A stretch of DNA of 64,000 bases from contig JALFLB010000014.1 in the NCBI GenBank assembly GCA_022775045.1, forward strand, positions 1-64,000. Direction: 5' to 3'. Below are positions 48,802 to 57,580 of this stretch, one piece after another; position 1 is the first letter of the stretch, and every line of letters begins with the position of its first letter. The notes below the pieces were generated by a model. It searched no databases and was not told the origin of the DNA. It was given only the letters and a program-made list of their open reading frames with translations. The position numbers were made by a program, and so were the translations under genes. Source of the stretch: Agathobacter sp. (GTDB lineage Bacteria; Bacillota; Clostridia; Lachnospirales; Lachnospiraceae).

Positions 48802-49467
48802 CTACTCCATACTCTTTACGATTTTAACGATCCTGCTTGTCCCAAGCCTGTCCGCTCCTAGCTCTACAAATTTTTCGGCATCTGCCAAAGAAGAAATGCC
48901 TCCAGCCGCCTTAATTTTGATTCCCTCTCCCACATGTGATGCAAATAATGCAATATCATCAAAGGTCGCTCCTGCGGTCGAAAACCCTGTTGAAGTCTTG
49001 ATATAATCCGCACCGGACTCCGTTACAAGCTCACACATTTTTATTTTTTCCTGATTCGTTAAAAGACAGGTCTCTATAATCACCTTTAAAATCCGTCCCT
49101 GGCAGGCTTTTTGAATTTGACGGATTTCATCCAGCACATATGCTTCGTTTCCTGACTTCAGCATACCGATATTGATAACCATATCAATCTCATCTGCCCC
49201 ATTCGCCACAGCATCCTCCGTTTCAAACACCTTGGTTGATGTCGTGCAATTGCCATTCGGAAAACCGATCACTGTACAGATGCGCATCTGCTCTTTCACA
49301 TACTCCTTTGCCTGCTTCACATAACATGGTGGAATGCACACCGAAGCCGTCCCATAACGGATTGCATCATCGCAAAGCTCACGGATTTCGTCCCACGTGG
49401 CAGTCTGCAGCAATAGCGTATGATCTACCTTTCCAAGTATCTGTCTCTGTTTTTCATCCAAATTCAT
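48802..49467 (-). CDS. deoC: deoxyribose-phosphate aldolase
   Basis: Splits deoxyribose 5-phosphate to glyceraldehyde 3-phosphate and acetaldehyde. From the ATG at 49467 (AAGGAG 8 bases upstream) it has 221 residues. The TIM barrel shows [32 protein letters not shown] and the Schiff-base lysine in [14 protein letters not shown]. The open frame reaches much further upstream but only through cdd. It starts one base after the cdd stop. Confidence 0.97.
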   Translation of the reverse strand: MNLDEKQRQILGKVDHTLLLQTATWDEIRELCDDAIRYGTASVCIPPCYVKQAKEYVKEQMRICTVIGFPNGNCTTSTKVFETEDAVANGADEIDMVINIGMLKSGNEAYVLDEIRQIQKACQGRILKVIIETCLLTNQEKIKMCELVTESGADYIKTSTGFSTAGATFDDIALFASHVGEGIKIKAAGGISSLADAEKFVELGADRLGTSRIVKIVKSME

Positions 49468-49468
49468 C

Positions 49469-49909
49469 TCATTCTCCTTTATTGTCCGATTCAAGATTTT
49501 CCGGTCCAAACCCCATCGGAAGCAATTCCTCCAGCATATATACACGGTACTCTTCCTTTGTGCCTGCCAAGATAATGCGAAAATGCTTGGGATCACAAAA
49601 CTCCATCATTACCTGACGGCAGACCCCGCATGGGGGACAATAAGAAAGCTCCTCTCTGCCTTTGGGTCCCCCGACAATTGCAATTGCCGAAAAGTTCCGC
49701 TCCCCTTCACTGACTGCCTTAAAGAAAGCAGTGCGCTCCGCACAGTTTGTGGGTGTATAGGCAGCATTCTCAATGTTGCATCCCAAATAAATTCTGCCCT
49801 CCTGTGTCAAAAGTGCCGCACCTACCTGAAAATGTGAATAGGGTGTATAGGCACGATTTCTGGCAAGAAAAGCCTGTTCCACCAATTCCTCATCTGTCAC
49901 TTTAATCAT
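49469..49909 (-). CDS. cdd: cytidine deaminase
   Basis: Deaminates cytidine and deoxycytidine to uridine forms, the substrates of the udp gene upstream. The 146-residue protein has the zinc motif CAE ([14 protein letters not shown]) and [20 protein letters not shown] precedes the start. The start overlaps the udp end by 8 bases, so the two are coupled. Ten or so extra C-terminal residues are charged. Confidence 0.97.
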   Translation of the reverse strand: MIKVTDEELVEQAFLARNRAYTPYSHFQVGAALLTQEGRIYLGCNIENAAYTPTNCAERTAFFKAVSEGERNFSAIAIVGGPKGREELSYCPPCGVCRQVMMEFCDPKHFRIILAGTKEEYRVYMLEELLPMGFGPENLESDNKGE

Positions 49910-50681
49910 TCTTATCCTCCCGGATCAACGTGCGGATTGCTTCCACCGCCGTCTCAATCGCAATAGAGGTGTCATGTACCTGTTCATTTGACAACCCCTT
50001 TCTTGCGCGCTCCTGATTCGCAATCACAAGAAAACAGGAACCCACACGCACCCGAAGGAAACTCCCCGCAATAAACAATGCAGCCGACTCCATCTCCGAA
50101 GCAAGACATCCCATACGCAGCCAGGCTTCCCACTTATTGGTCAGTTCGTAACTGACCGGCATAACCTCCGGCTCATGCTGGCCGAAAAAGGAATCCTTAC
50201 ATTGCACAACTCCTACATGATAACGTTTTTCCAACTTACTTGCCGCCTGTACCAGCGCACTTGTCACCATATAATCTGGAACTGCCGGATACTCGATTGG
50301 CGCATACTCACGGCTTGTTCCCTCCATACGGACCGCACCGTTCGCAATCACCAGATCTCCTCCAAGTACATCCTCCTGCATTCCTCCACAAGTTCCCACA
50401 CGGAGAAAAGTATGTGCACCGCACTTGGACAATTCCTCGATTGCAATTGCTGCTGACGGACCTCCAATCCCCGTTGAAGTAACACTCACCTTCACCCCGT
50501 CTAATGCACCGGTATAGGTGATAAATTCCCTGCTGTCCGCAACAAGCACCGGATGATCCAAATACGCTGCAATTTTTGCACACCTTTTAGGATCCCCCGG
50601 CATAATCACATATTTTCCAATGTCCTCAGGCCCCACTCCCGTGTGATACTGTCTTCCCGATCCTTCTGTATAATCAATCAT
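49902..50681 (-). CDS. udp: uridine phosphorylase
   Basis: Phosphorolyses uridine (and deoxyuridine) to uracil and (deoxy)ribose 1-phosphate. The 259-residue nucleoside-phosphorylase-fold protein has [33 protein letters not shown], the family VGTCGGMQ and [10 protein letters not shown]. The [13 protein letters not shown] stretch fits the uridine-specific branch. It is the first gene of the salvage operon behind a promoter in the spoIIP tail. Confidence 0.93.
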   Translation of the reverse strand: MIDYTEGSGRQYHTGVGPEDIGKYVIMPGDPKRCAKIAAYLDHPVLVADSREFITYTGALDGVKVSVTSTGIGGPSAAIAIEELSKCGAHTFLRVGTCGGMQEDVLGGDLVIANGAVRMEGTSREYAPIEYPAVPDYMVTSALVQAASKLEKRYHVGVVQCKDSFFGQHEPEVMPVSYELTNKWEAWLRMGCLASEMESAALFIAGSFLRVRVGSCFLVIANQERARKGLSNEQVHDTSIAIETAVEAIRTLIREDKND

Positions 50682-50714
50682 TTTTATCCCCCGCTTTCTC
50701 AGTTGCCTAATCTT

Positions 50715-50744
50715 ATTATAAGCATTTTATCCCTCATTTTTCAA
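50715..50744 (-). promoter_or_regulatory. promoter of the nucleoside-salvage operon
   Basis: TTGAAA (50739-50744, inside the last codons of spoIIP) and a perfect TATAAT (50715-50720) are 18 bases apart, 33 bases before the udp ATG. No repressor palindrome was recognised. Confidence 0.65.
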
Positions 50745-51929
50745 CACTTTTGCAAGCAGATCTGCAAGGGGTTCCATGGAATTTTTTGCCTCCTCAAAAG
50801 TATTGGTCTGTGCCCCTACTTCGACCAGCATGGATTTCGGACAAAAGTGCATATTAAAACGATATCCCTTTAAATAAATCCGACGGGTCAGATCCGGATA
50901 ATATTCTGCAGCTGCAAGCTGCATTTGGAATGAAAAAGCCAGATTTTCATCTATGTAAGGATTTTTCAGATACGCGATATCTCCAGCTGCTGTGGTACGG
51001 CTGAGTCCATTAAAAAACATAATCTTCGCCATCTTTTTTCCATTTTGTTCTGTGACAAGATGGGTATTCTCATTCACACCATCCCTGTGCAGATCAATCA
51101 CAACCTGAATAGACGGATGTTCTTTGAGAAGCTTTTCAACAGACGGAGCTGCATTTGAGTAGGCATGATCCCGGTCTCCCACATCATACTCCCCTTTATG
51201 ATGCAATACCTCAAAGCCCTCCTCCTCAAGCAATTCAGTCAAATAATCTCCAACACCCACCACGGAAGTGGAAGCGTCCCCCGGTCTGGAATCTTTGTAT
51301 GCCTCCTGTGAATGTGTATGGTAAATCAGAATCTGTGGTCCATCCACATTCATATCCACCTTCATATCAGGTTCCAAAAGCTTATCAGCATTCAACTGAT
51401 CTTTTCCAATCGTCGTCGTATTGTCTACCTGATAAAATGTCTGTCTCAAATAATCAAAATCCTCCAGCTTCTTTCGGTTGATAGTCATCTTTTTCCCGTC
51501 ATCAAAACTCGTTTTCACAGATTCTTCCTTCTCTTCTTTCCTTTCCGCAGATGACACAGTCTCGTCCACTTTTGCCATCTCTACAGCTTCCTGATTTTCC
51601 TTAAGTATCTGCTTTGCCTGTGCATTTTCCGCTGCTGCAAGATTTTCATAGTAGGACAGACTTTCTTCCTGGGACTCATACCACAACCGTTCTTCATTAT
51701 AGGCGATTGCCGGATACATAGACGCTGTTACATCCCGATATGCCGACGGAGTTCCCTCTCCCTGTACGCTGAGGAGACTTGGCACATATATATTCAACAC
51801 CCCATTATAAAATTTCAAGGACAGATTCTGTCCCATGCTTTGCACCAGTCCGTCTCCCCAATAATACAAAAAGCTCCCGATCAGCAAAAAATTTGCAATA
51901 ATTCCCAAAAGAAGCAAGCGTCTCCTCAA
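50727..51929 (-). CDS. spoIIP: stage II sporulation protein P
   Basis: Cell-wall amidase/endopeptidase of the DMP complex that drives engulfment of the forespore. The 400-residue protein has an N-terminal membrane anchor (LLLLGIIANFLLIGSFLYYW), a charged linker and the catalytic domain with YHTHSQEAYKDSRPG, VVIDLHRDG and MLVEVGAQTNT. The start is a TTG at 51929, preceded by GAGGTGG at 7 bases; no ATG is placed well. It follows gpr by 20 bases, as in Bacillus, and implies a spore-forming lineage. Confidence 0.94.
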   Translation of the reverse strand: MRRRLLLLGIIANFLLIGSFLYYWGDGLVQSMGQNLSLKFYNGVLNIYVPSLLSVQGEGTPSAYRDVTASMYPAIAYNEERLWYESQEESLSYYENLAAAENAQAKQILKENQEAVEMAKVDETVSSAERKEEKEESVKTSFDDGKKMTINRKKLEDFDYLRQTFYQVDNTTTIGKDQLNADKLLEPDMKVDMNVDGPQILIYHTHSQEAYKDSRPGDASTSVVGVGDYLTELLEEEGFEVLHHKGEYDVGDRDHAYSNAAPSVEKLLKEHPSIQVVIDLHRDGVNENTHLVTEQNGKKMAKIMFFNGLSRTTAAGDIAYLKNPYIDENLAFSFQMQLAAAEYYPDLTRRIYLKGYRFNMHFCPKSMLVEVGAQTNTFEEAKNSMEPLADLLAKVLKNEG

Positions 51930-51949
51930 GCTATCACCACCTCGAAGTA

Positions 51950-52930
51950 TTATATGCCCTTTCCTTCCTCCTTATTCCCCAGCAGTGCGATATTGAGTCC
52001 CTCTGAAATCAAAAAACTCAGTTGCTTAATCGAATCATCAATATTTTTTGGCGTTACAAAAAGTCCATTGAGTTGCGGAGAGAGCAACTCACGTGAAAGC
52101 TCCCGCCGTTCCCGCTCATCCAGTTTCTCCAGATCAGAGAGCGACATTGCCTCAATCAACTCTGTCATGGCATCGGATACAATCGTCGCAGCATCCACCA
52201 CCGTCGGAACCCCCAGCGAGATCACCGGGACTCCCACACTCTCCTGATTCAGTGCATTACGATGGTTGCCGATTCCGCTTCCCGGTGTAATACCGGTATC
52301 CGTCAGCTGAATGGTTCTCCCCAAGCGCTTTACATTACGTGCAGCAAGCGCATCCACTGTAATCACAAAATCCGGATTGGTCTCCTTCACAACCCCACGC
52401 AGAATTTCCACACACTCCATTCCGGTCTGTGCCATAACCCCCGGAACAATTCCGCTTACCTTGCTCACATCCTCATCAGCAAATGCATATTTACCAAATT
52501 CATTCAGGATATGCCGGGTGATAAAAAGATTGTCAACCACTCTCGGACCGAGAGCATCCGGTGTCACCTCACGGTTACCAAGCCCTACAATTAGAGCAGA
52601 TACCTCAAGTCCCTTGTCCAAATCCCTCTCTGCCTTTGAAACCGGCAGCATCTGTCTTAAAATTTTTGCCAGCTCCATTGAAATATTGCGGTGGTATCCG
52701 GCATCCTCTTCGATCATCTCCGGCGCCTCAATTGTAACATACGTCCCCCGGGGTCTGCCCATGGCTTTAGCCGCATTCTCTGTTTCAATGATCACCGTGC
52801 TGACCACCACCCCGTTTCCCCGCGGCTCTTCCGAAAAACGGACGCCTCTTACTATTCCTTTGTCTTTTTGCAGGCGCTCCTGCGACTCAAGTGCAAGATC
52901 CGTACGAATCGGATAACTTTCCTCTTGCAT
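51950..52930 (-). CDS. gpr: germination (spore) protease
   Basis: Degrades small acid-soluble spore proteins at germination; made as a zymogen (family A25). The 326-residue protein has the propeptide region YPIRTDLALES, with the usual cleavage zone at TDLA, and the conserved core VDALAARNVKRLGRTIQ, TDTGITPGSGIGNHR and SLGVPTVVDAAT. GGGAGGG precedes the start. It is read divergently from rpsT. A forespore sigma-F/G promoter is expected but I could not pin one down. Confidence 0.96.
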   Translation of the reverse strand: MQEESYPIRTDLALESQERLQKDKGIVRGVRFSEEPRGNGVVVSTVIIETENAAKAMGRPRGTYVTIEAPEMIEEDAGYHRNISMELAKILRQMLPVSKAERDLDKGLEVSALIVGLGNREVTPDALGPRVVDNLFITRHILNEFGKYAFADEDVSKVSGIVPGVMAQTGMECVEILRGVVKETNPDFVITVDALAARNVKRLGRTIQLTDTGITPGSGIGNHRNALNQESVGVPVISLGVPTVVDAATIVSDAMTELIEAMSLSDLEKLDERERRELSRELLSPQLNGLFVTPKNIDDSIKQLSFLISEGLNIALLGNKEEGKGI

Positions 52931-53026
52931 ATACTTTCCCTCCCCTATTGAACATCAGCTCATTCCTAGAATACGCAAATATCTCTTATTACGTTCAATT
53001 TTTCCCAATTTTTTTCATTTTATGTA

Positions 53027-53055
53027 TTGACAGCGGAGCGCGCTTGGAATATTAT
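53027..53055 (+). promoter_or_regulatory. rpsT promoter
   Basis: Perfect TTGACA (53027-53032) and TATTAT (53050-53055) are 17 bases apart, giving a leader of about 75 bases. Confidence 0.75.
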
Positions 53056-53068
53056 ATTCTAGTATGTT

Positions 53069-53100
53069 TGCGATGAAGCGTCCGTGTCTGTTTCACCGCA
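53069..53100 (+). promoter_or_regulatory. hairpin in the rpsT leader
   Basis: TGCGATGAA and TTTCACCGCA can pair with one mismatch around a 13-base loop near the 5' end of the rpsT mRNA. S20 controls its own translation in E. coli; here only the fold is seen and a regulatory role is inferred. Confidence 0.4.
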
Positions 53101-53139
53101 GGAACAACTGAGAATATCATGGATATGGAGGTGTACAGA

Positions 53140-53403
53140 TTGGCTAACATTAAATCTGCTAAGAAGAGAATTTTAGTTACAGAGACAAAGACTGCTAGAA
53201 ATAAGGCAATCCGTTCTGAGGTTAAGACTTCTATCAAGAAGGTAGAGGCTGCTGTTGCTGCTAAAGATAAGGCTGCTGCAGAAGCTGCATTTAAGAATGC
53301 CTCATCTGTTATCGAGAGTGCCTGCTCTAAGGGCGTTTACCACAAGAATAACGCAGCCCGCAAGGTCTCCCGTTTAGCAAAATTAGTTAACGGCGTAGCT
53401 TAA
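53140..53403 (+). CDS. rpsT: 30S ribosomal protein S20, TTG start
   Basis: An 87-residue basic, helical ribosomal protein that binds 16S rRNA. It begins (fM)ANIKSAKKRI, the usual S20 start, which requires initiation at TTG 53140; GGAGG lies 8 bases upstream. The ATG at 53119 would add seven foreign residues and itself overlaps the Shine-Dalgarno zone. The family motif KGVYHKNNAARKVSRL is intact. It has its own promoter and terminator. Confidence 0.96.
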   Translation: MANIKSAKKRILVTETKTARNKAIRSEVKTSIKKVEAAVAAKDKAAAEAAFKNASSVIESACSKGVYHKNNAARKVSRLAKLVNGVA

Positions 53404-53420
53404 TTAATAAGTATAATAGA

Positions 53421-53455
53421 ACCCACCAGTACCGTCATGCTGGTGGGTTTTTTAT
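53421..53455 (+). terminator. rpsT terminator
   Basis: ACCCACCAG (53421-53429) and CTGGTGGGT (53440-53448) form a 9-bp stem with a 10-base loop, followed by TTTTTT. Converging holA ends a few bases away and may also use it. Confidence 0.92.
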
Positions 53456-53458
53456 TAT

Positions 53459-54451
53459 CTATTTTACTTTTTTCTGGCTGCTGTACTCCACGATGAACAA
53501 CTCCACCGCCATCTGGTCATTCATGCGTCCGGTCTTGACAGCAGTCTCATACTCCACCCCATCCCGGATTGCCTGTTTGAGCTGCTCCATGGAAAACGCA
53601 CGGCACTGTGACTGATACTTGCGCACTGCCCAATCCGGACAGCCTGCCTTGGATGCGATATCGCGGTTGCCAAAGCCCTGATTGGTCATGGACTTGACCA
53701 CCATCATACGCTGGAACTGATTTGTCACCAGATAGAGAATCCGCATCGGCGCCTCCTTTAAAGCAAGAAGATCATAGTAGAGATCGAGCGCTTTTTTCTG
53801 CTGGTGCTGGGCGACAGCATCCACCATGTCAAAAATCTTGTTTTCCGTCTGCTCCGTGGTAATTACCTCCACATCCGCTACATCGATGTATTCTTTTTCC
53901 ATCGTATAACACAGAAGCTTCTCCAGTTCCCGGTCAATGTTCTCCATGTCATTTCCTGTCTTACGCACAAAAAGAGCATAGGCATCCCTTGTAATGTTCT
54001 TGCCAGCCTTTCGGATTCTTCCCTCAATCCAGCGGGATAGTGTCTCATCCGTCTGTCTTGCAAATTCCACAACACTTCCGATTTTCCTGACCTCCTTGAA
54101 CATTTTTGTCTTCTTATCGACCTCCTTCTCCACAAAAATAAAATAAGTGGTCTCCGGCACGGATGCCATATAGTCAGCAAGCTCCTCGGCACTCTTCTTA
54201 AACAATCCGCTGTCCTCAATGAGAATCAGCCTGCGGTCTGCAAAAAATGGAAGTGTCTCCGCCAGGTCAACGATTTCTTTCTGATTGATATCCCCGCCCG
54301 AAAACGCCCCATAATTCATCGTATCATCCTCTGACACAATTGCACGCTTCAGCTTGTCCCGATACTGCCGGATCAGATACTGCTCCTCTCCATAGAGAAG
54401 ATAAACCTGCTTTAATTGTCCTTCTTTAATATCTTGATCTATCGTTTTCAT
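53459..54451 (-). CDS. holA: DNA polymerase III, delta subunit
   Basis: Opens the beta clamp within the clamp loader. The 330-residue protein has the YqeN-type opening MKTIDQDIKEGQLKQVYLLY and the AAA+-like domains with LLYGEEQYL, DRRLILIEDSGLF and the C-terminal helical bundle. The start at 54451 has AAAGGAA just before it and avoids the terminator hairpin that overlaps the longer start at 54469. It lies next to rpsT as in Bacillus. Confidence 0.93.
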   Translation of the reverse strand: MKTIDQDIKEGQLKQVYLLYGEEQYLIRQYRDKLKRAIVSEDDTMNYGAFSGGDINQKEIVDLAETLPFFADRRLILIEDSGLFKKSAEELADYMASVPETTYFIFVEKEVDKKTKMFKEVRKIGSVVEFARQTDETLSRWIEGRIRKAGKNITRDAYALFVRKTGNDMENIDRELEKLLCYTMEKEYIDVADVEVITTEQTENKIFDMVDAVAQHQQKKALDLYYDLLALKEAPMRILYLVTNQFQRMMVVKSMTNQGFGNRDIASKAGCPDWAVRKYQSQCRAFSMEQLKQAIRDGVEYETAVKTGRMNDQMAVELFIVEYSSQKKVK

Positions 54452-54470
54452 ATATTCCTTTACTTCCATC

Positions 54471-54504
54471 AAAAAAAGCGATATCCCTCTATCGAGATAT
54501 CGCT
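54471..54504 (-). terminator. terminator of the SCP2-domain gene
   Basis: AGCGATATC and GATATCGCT (arms 54496-54504 and 54477-54485, 10-base loop) form a perfect 9-bp stem followed by TTTTTTT on the minus strand. It sits immediately before holA, so holA needs read-through or a weak promoter not seen here. Confidence 0.87.
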
Positions 54505-54518
54505 CCCTTCGAAATCAG

Positions 54519-54953
54519 TTATTTGCGTTTGTCCTTATTGGACTTCTTTACAACCGTAGCGGCCTTTGCAACTGCTTTCGCTGTAGAAACGGTGCTCTCC
54601 ACCTTCTGTGCAACCGTCTTCTTTGGTTCTTCCTTTTTTGCAAGGTCCTTCAGCATTAAAGCCTTCGGAAGATCTCCTTCTGCGGTCAGCATTCCATTGT
54701 TAAATGCATCCAACACATCCAGTTTTCCCTCTGCCAAAGCAATCAGATTCTGTGCCGAAATGGTAACCAGAATATCACGGTCGTAATACTCATAAGGTTC
54801 AATATGAATCTTACCGTCAGCAATCTCAAGATACAAAGCACCATCTGCCTCGCCTCTGACATTGAACTGAATTGCCAGATGTTCCTTTACCGTACTTGCA
54901 TCATACTTTCCATATTCAGTTTGTAATTTTGCTACTAATTCTTCATAAGTCAT
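54519..54953 (-). CDS. SCP2 sterol-binding-domain protein with a Lys/Ala tail
   Basis: A 144-residue soluble protein. Residues about 1-100 fit the SCP2 (sterol carrier protein 2-like) fold, which binds lipids: AIQFNVRGEADGALYLEIADGKIHI, TISAQNLIALAEGKLD, NGMLTAEGDLPKAL. Residues about 105-144 are a basic Lys/Ala/Val-rich tail. Such proteins occur in anaerobic Firmicutes without sterols and their ligand is unknown. The ATG at 54953 has GGGAGA at 6 bases; the ATG two codons upstream is too close to it. Monocistronic. Confidence 0.85.
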   Translation of the reverse strand: MTYEELVAKLQTEYGKYDASTVKEHLAIQFNVRGEADGALYLEIADGKIHIEPYEYYDRDILVTISAQNLIALAEGKLDVLDAFNNGMLTAEGDLPKALMLKDLAKKEEPKKTVAQKVESTVSTAKAVAKAATVVKKSNKDKRK

Positions 54954-54994
54954 TTTCATTCTCCCTATCTTACCCTTTCATACCTACACTTATA

Positions 54995-55022
54995 AGTATA
55001 ACTTTTACTGATTTCTTGTCAA
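54995..55022 (-). promoter_or_regulatory. promoter of the SCP2-domain gene
   Basis: Perfect TTGACA (55017-55022) and TATACT (54995-55000) are 16 bases apart in the 200-base gap after comEC. Confidence 0.68.
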
Positions 55023-55110
55023 GCACCCAAAACTTTTTTTTGCATCTGCGCGAAGCCAATCATTATCTTCGCATTTTACAGTGCATACACGCAGAGGAAG
55101 TATAGCCATT

Positions 55111-55146
55111 TATGCAAAACCGGCTGGAAACACTCCCAGCCGGTTT
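55111..55146 (-). terminator. terminator of the comEA-comEC operon
   Basis: AAACCGGCTGG and CCAGCCGGTTT (arms 55136-55146 and 55117-55127, 8-base loop) form an 11-bp stem followed by TTTTGC on the minus strand, 8 bases after the comEC stop. Confidence 0.85.
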
Positions 55147-55153
55147 CTATCAA

Positions 55154-57580
55154 TCAGTTTTCAACAATCATTACCCCCTCCTTGTTTCTGCATATCTTCA
55201 CCTGTCCGCTTTCAATTGTACACAAAAAACGGCTGCCGCTTTCTCTTATCCGTTCCACCGCCTCCGCGCCAGGATGCCCGTAGCGATTACCTTCCCCCGC
55301 TGAGGCAACTGTCAATTCCGGCATCAACGCATGCAAAAATGTTGTACTACTGGAATACTTCGAACCATGATGATCCGCCTTATAAAAGTCCACCTTCGCA
55401 CAAAGTCCCTTCTCCACAAGAGACTCTTCCACCTCTGCCGAAAGATCCCCGGCAAACAGTGCACTTGTCCCGCAATCCTCAAATCGAAGCACGAGACACA
55501 GATCATTGATATCCTCTGCTTCTGCATCCGCTGCCGGATACAGGCACTGTATCTTTGCCTGATTCGCGAAAAGAAAATCTCCTGCCTCCATATATAGTAC
55601 CTCCGTGCCCACATCTTCCGCAAGCTGCACCAGTTTCATCGTCCTCTCCTCTTTCGCTGCCGCCTCTGCAACTACCAGATTTTTAATGCGATAACCAGAT
55701 ACCAATACTTCCTGAATGCCAGAGATATGATCCTCATCTGTGTGGCTGATAAACCAATAGGAGATTTCCTTCACACCCTTCGACTTTAAAAACGGTAAGA
55801 TGCGATGATCACCCACATTTTTCACATCCGTGCTGCCTCCATCGATAAAAAAAGACACCCCATCACTCGTACACAGATAAATACCATCTCCCTGCCCGAC
55901 ATCAAGCACATCCATTTCAAATTCCTTCTTCTGCGGGAACAGTAAAACAAAAAATATCACAGCCACACAAGATCCAAACCTGAGCACCCATTTCTTTTTC
56001 TTAACAAGTCCTGTTTTCTCACCTTTTTCTCTCTGCCTTCTGGTCCGGAGCCACAGAAGATATATCCCCCCCGCCAGCATCACATAGTATACCAAAATCT
56101 TCCACATGTCCGGTTTCCCTGAAATATAGCATGCTCCGGGCAATCCAGTAAAAAGAAGGCAGCACTTGTGATACAGCCACAAAATCCACCCGCAGGGTGC
56201 AAGTAAAATACGGCCCGCTGCCGGAACCAAAAGCCCCAGCACAGCTCCCGTTACCGCCAATCCCATCAATCTCGAAATAAACGCCAGCACAAAAAAATTC
56301 AACACCATGGCATAGATTGGAATCTCATAGTAGTAATAAGCCACAAGCGGCAGTGTAAAAAGCTGGATTGCAAAACTTGTCCATAACCCGTTTTTCTGTT
56401 CCTGTAATATCCGCGTGTACTCGAACTGCAGTCCCTGTCGCAGAGACATAGTATCCTTACCGTGTTTTGTTTCCTCCTGCCGGTCATCGCAGGATTCTTC
56501 TTTCAGGCAAACGGCTCTCCATTCACGAAACACGCTTGCTCCCACACCAATCCCCAGCACTGCAGCCACTGAAAAAAGGAATCCCGAATAACCGGTCAGA
56601 AAGGGATTTTCCCATAATAAAACAATAAACACAACCCCCAGTGCACTCAGCAGATCATACGCACGTCCCAGCACATCGGCCAGAAGATAAACCAAAAGCA
56701 TCCCAACTGCACGTCTTGTAGAGATACTGTTTCCGCTCATTATGGCATAAGACAACATAAAAAACGCCGTCCAGACAGCCGCCATCGGATATCCAAATCC
56801 ACACCTGCGGCGCAGCAAGTGATACACCCCCATACCTAACAACGACACATGTAACCCCGAAATCGCCAGGATATGAGAAATACCGGCTCGCTGGTAAAGC
56901 GACTTAATTTCTGCATCCAGCCCACTTTTTTCCCCAAGAAGCATTGCCGCCAATACGCCGTCATCATCCACAGACTTATCAATTACCTGCTTCAAACGCT
57001 GTCGGATATAAACAAGCCCGTTTCGATAAGGATCCGGTTTTCCCCACACAGCGCACACCTGCTCCACCCACAGTCCGAAATCAATCTTCTGACTGCGGTA
57101 GAAAGTTCTCGCATCAAAACCGCCCTCGTTAGCCGCCTCATCAAATAATGAAATTGTCCCTTGTAAAACCATGATTTGTCCGATGGATGATTCATCGGAA
57201 GAACAATATGCCAATACATCATTGCATGGCACATTCTTTCCAGAAAGATTGACGTTGCAATCTGTAAGATAATAATAGAAATAGCGTGATTTTTCTTCTA
57301 CACGCACAACTCTGCCTGCCAGCTGAACCTCCTGTCCGTCACTCAGTTCCTGCAGATAACGCTCTCTAAATGCACACTCATGATTTGTATGAAACCATCC
57401 CAGAAAAAAGAAAAGCGGAAGTCCAACTGCAAACATCCACTTTCGCACCCCTTTCTCCTTCCAGGGCTGCGCATATAGAATCAGCAGCAATGCACAGACG
57501 GACACTATCATCCCATGCATGCTGCATAACACACCTGCGAGAAACGTACAGGCAAGCAAAAGAAATGGTCTTTTCTTCAC
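55154..57580 (-). CDS. comEC: DNA uptake channel ComEC/Rec2
   Basis: Membrane channel that imports single-stranded DNA in transformation. From a GTG at 57580 it has 808 residues: two N-terminal membrane helices, an OB-fold DUF4131 region, the Competence multi-helix core (AISGLHVSLLGMGVYHLL, NSISTRRAVGMLLVYLLADV), then a C-terminal metallo-beta-lactamase domain (DVGQGDGIYLC, SHTDEDHISGI, KADHHGSKYSSS). The GTG overlaps the GerMN stop (GTGA), indicating coupling; the longer frame would need an overlap of 90 bases. All domains look intact. Confidence 0.93.
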   Translation of the reverse strand: MKKRPFLLLACTFLAGVLCSMHGMIVSVCALLLILYAQPWKEKGVRKWMFAVGLPLFFFLGWFHTNHECAFRERYLQELSDGQEVQLAGRVVRVEEKSRYFYYYLTDCNVNLSGKNVPCNDVLAYCSSDESSIGQIMVLQGTISLFDEAANEGGFDARTFYRSQKIDFGLWVEQVCAVWGKPDPYRNGLVYIRQRLKQVIDKSVDDDGVLAAMLLGEKSGLDAEIKSLYQRAGISHILAISGLHVSLLGMGVYHLLRRRCGFGYPMAAVWTAFFMLSYAIMSGNSISTRRAVGMLLVYLLADVLGRAYDLLSALGVVFIVLLWENPFLTGYSGFLFSVAAVLGIGVGASVFREWRAVCLKEESCDDRQEETKHGKDTMSLRQGLQFEYTRILQEQKNGLWTSFAIQLFTLPLVAYYYYEIPIYAMVLNFFVLAFISRLMGLAVTGAVLGLLVPAAGRILLAPCGWILWLYHKCCLLFTGLPGACYISGKPDMWKILVYYVMLAGGIYLLWLRTRRQREKGEKTGLVKKKKWVLRFGSCVAVIFFVLLFPQKKEFEMDVLDVGQGDGIYLCTSDGVSFFIDGGSTDVKNVGDHRILPFLKSKGVKEISYWFISHTDEDHISGIQEVLVSGYRIKNLVVAEAAAKEERTMKLVQLAEDVGTEVLYMEAGDFLFANQAKIQCLYPAADAEAEDINDLCLVLRFEDCGTSALFAGDLSAEVEESLVEKGLCAKVDFYKADHHGSKYSSSTTFLHALMPELTVASAGEGNRYGHPGAEAVERIRESGSRFLCTIESGQVKICRNKEGVMIVEN

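Noticed and set aside
52931-53026. Sigma-F/G promoter of gpr
   Set aside because: GTATT near the middle of the gap has no convincing CATNNTA partner at the right spacing, so I did not annotate it.
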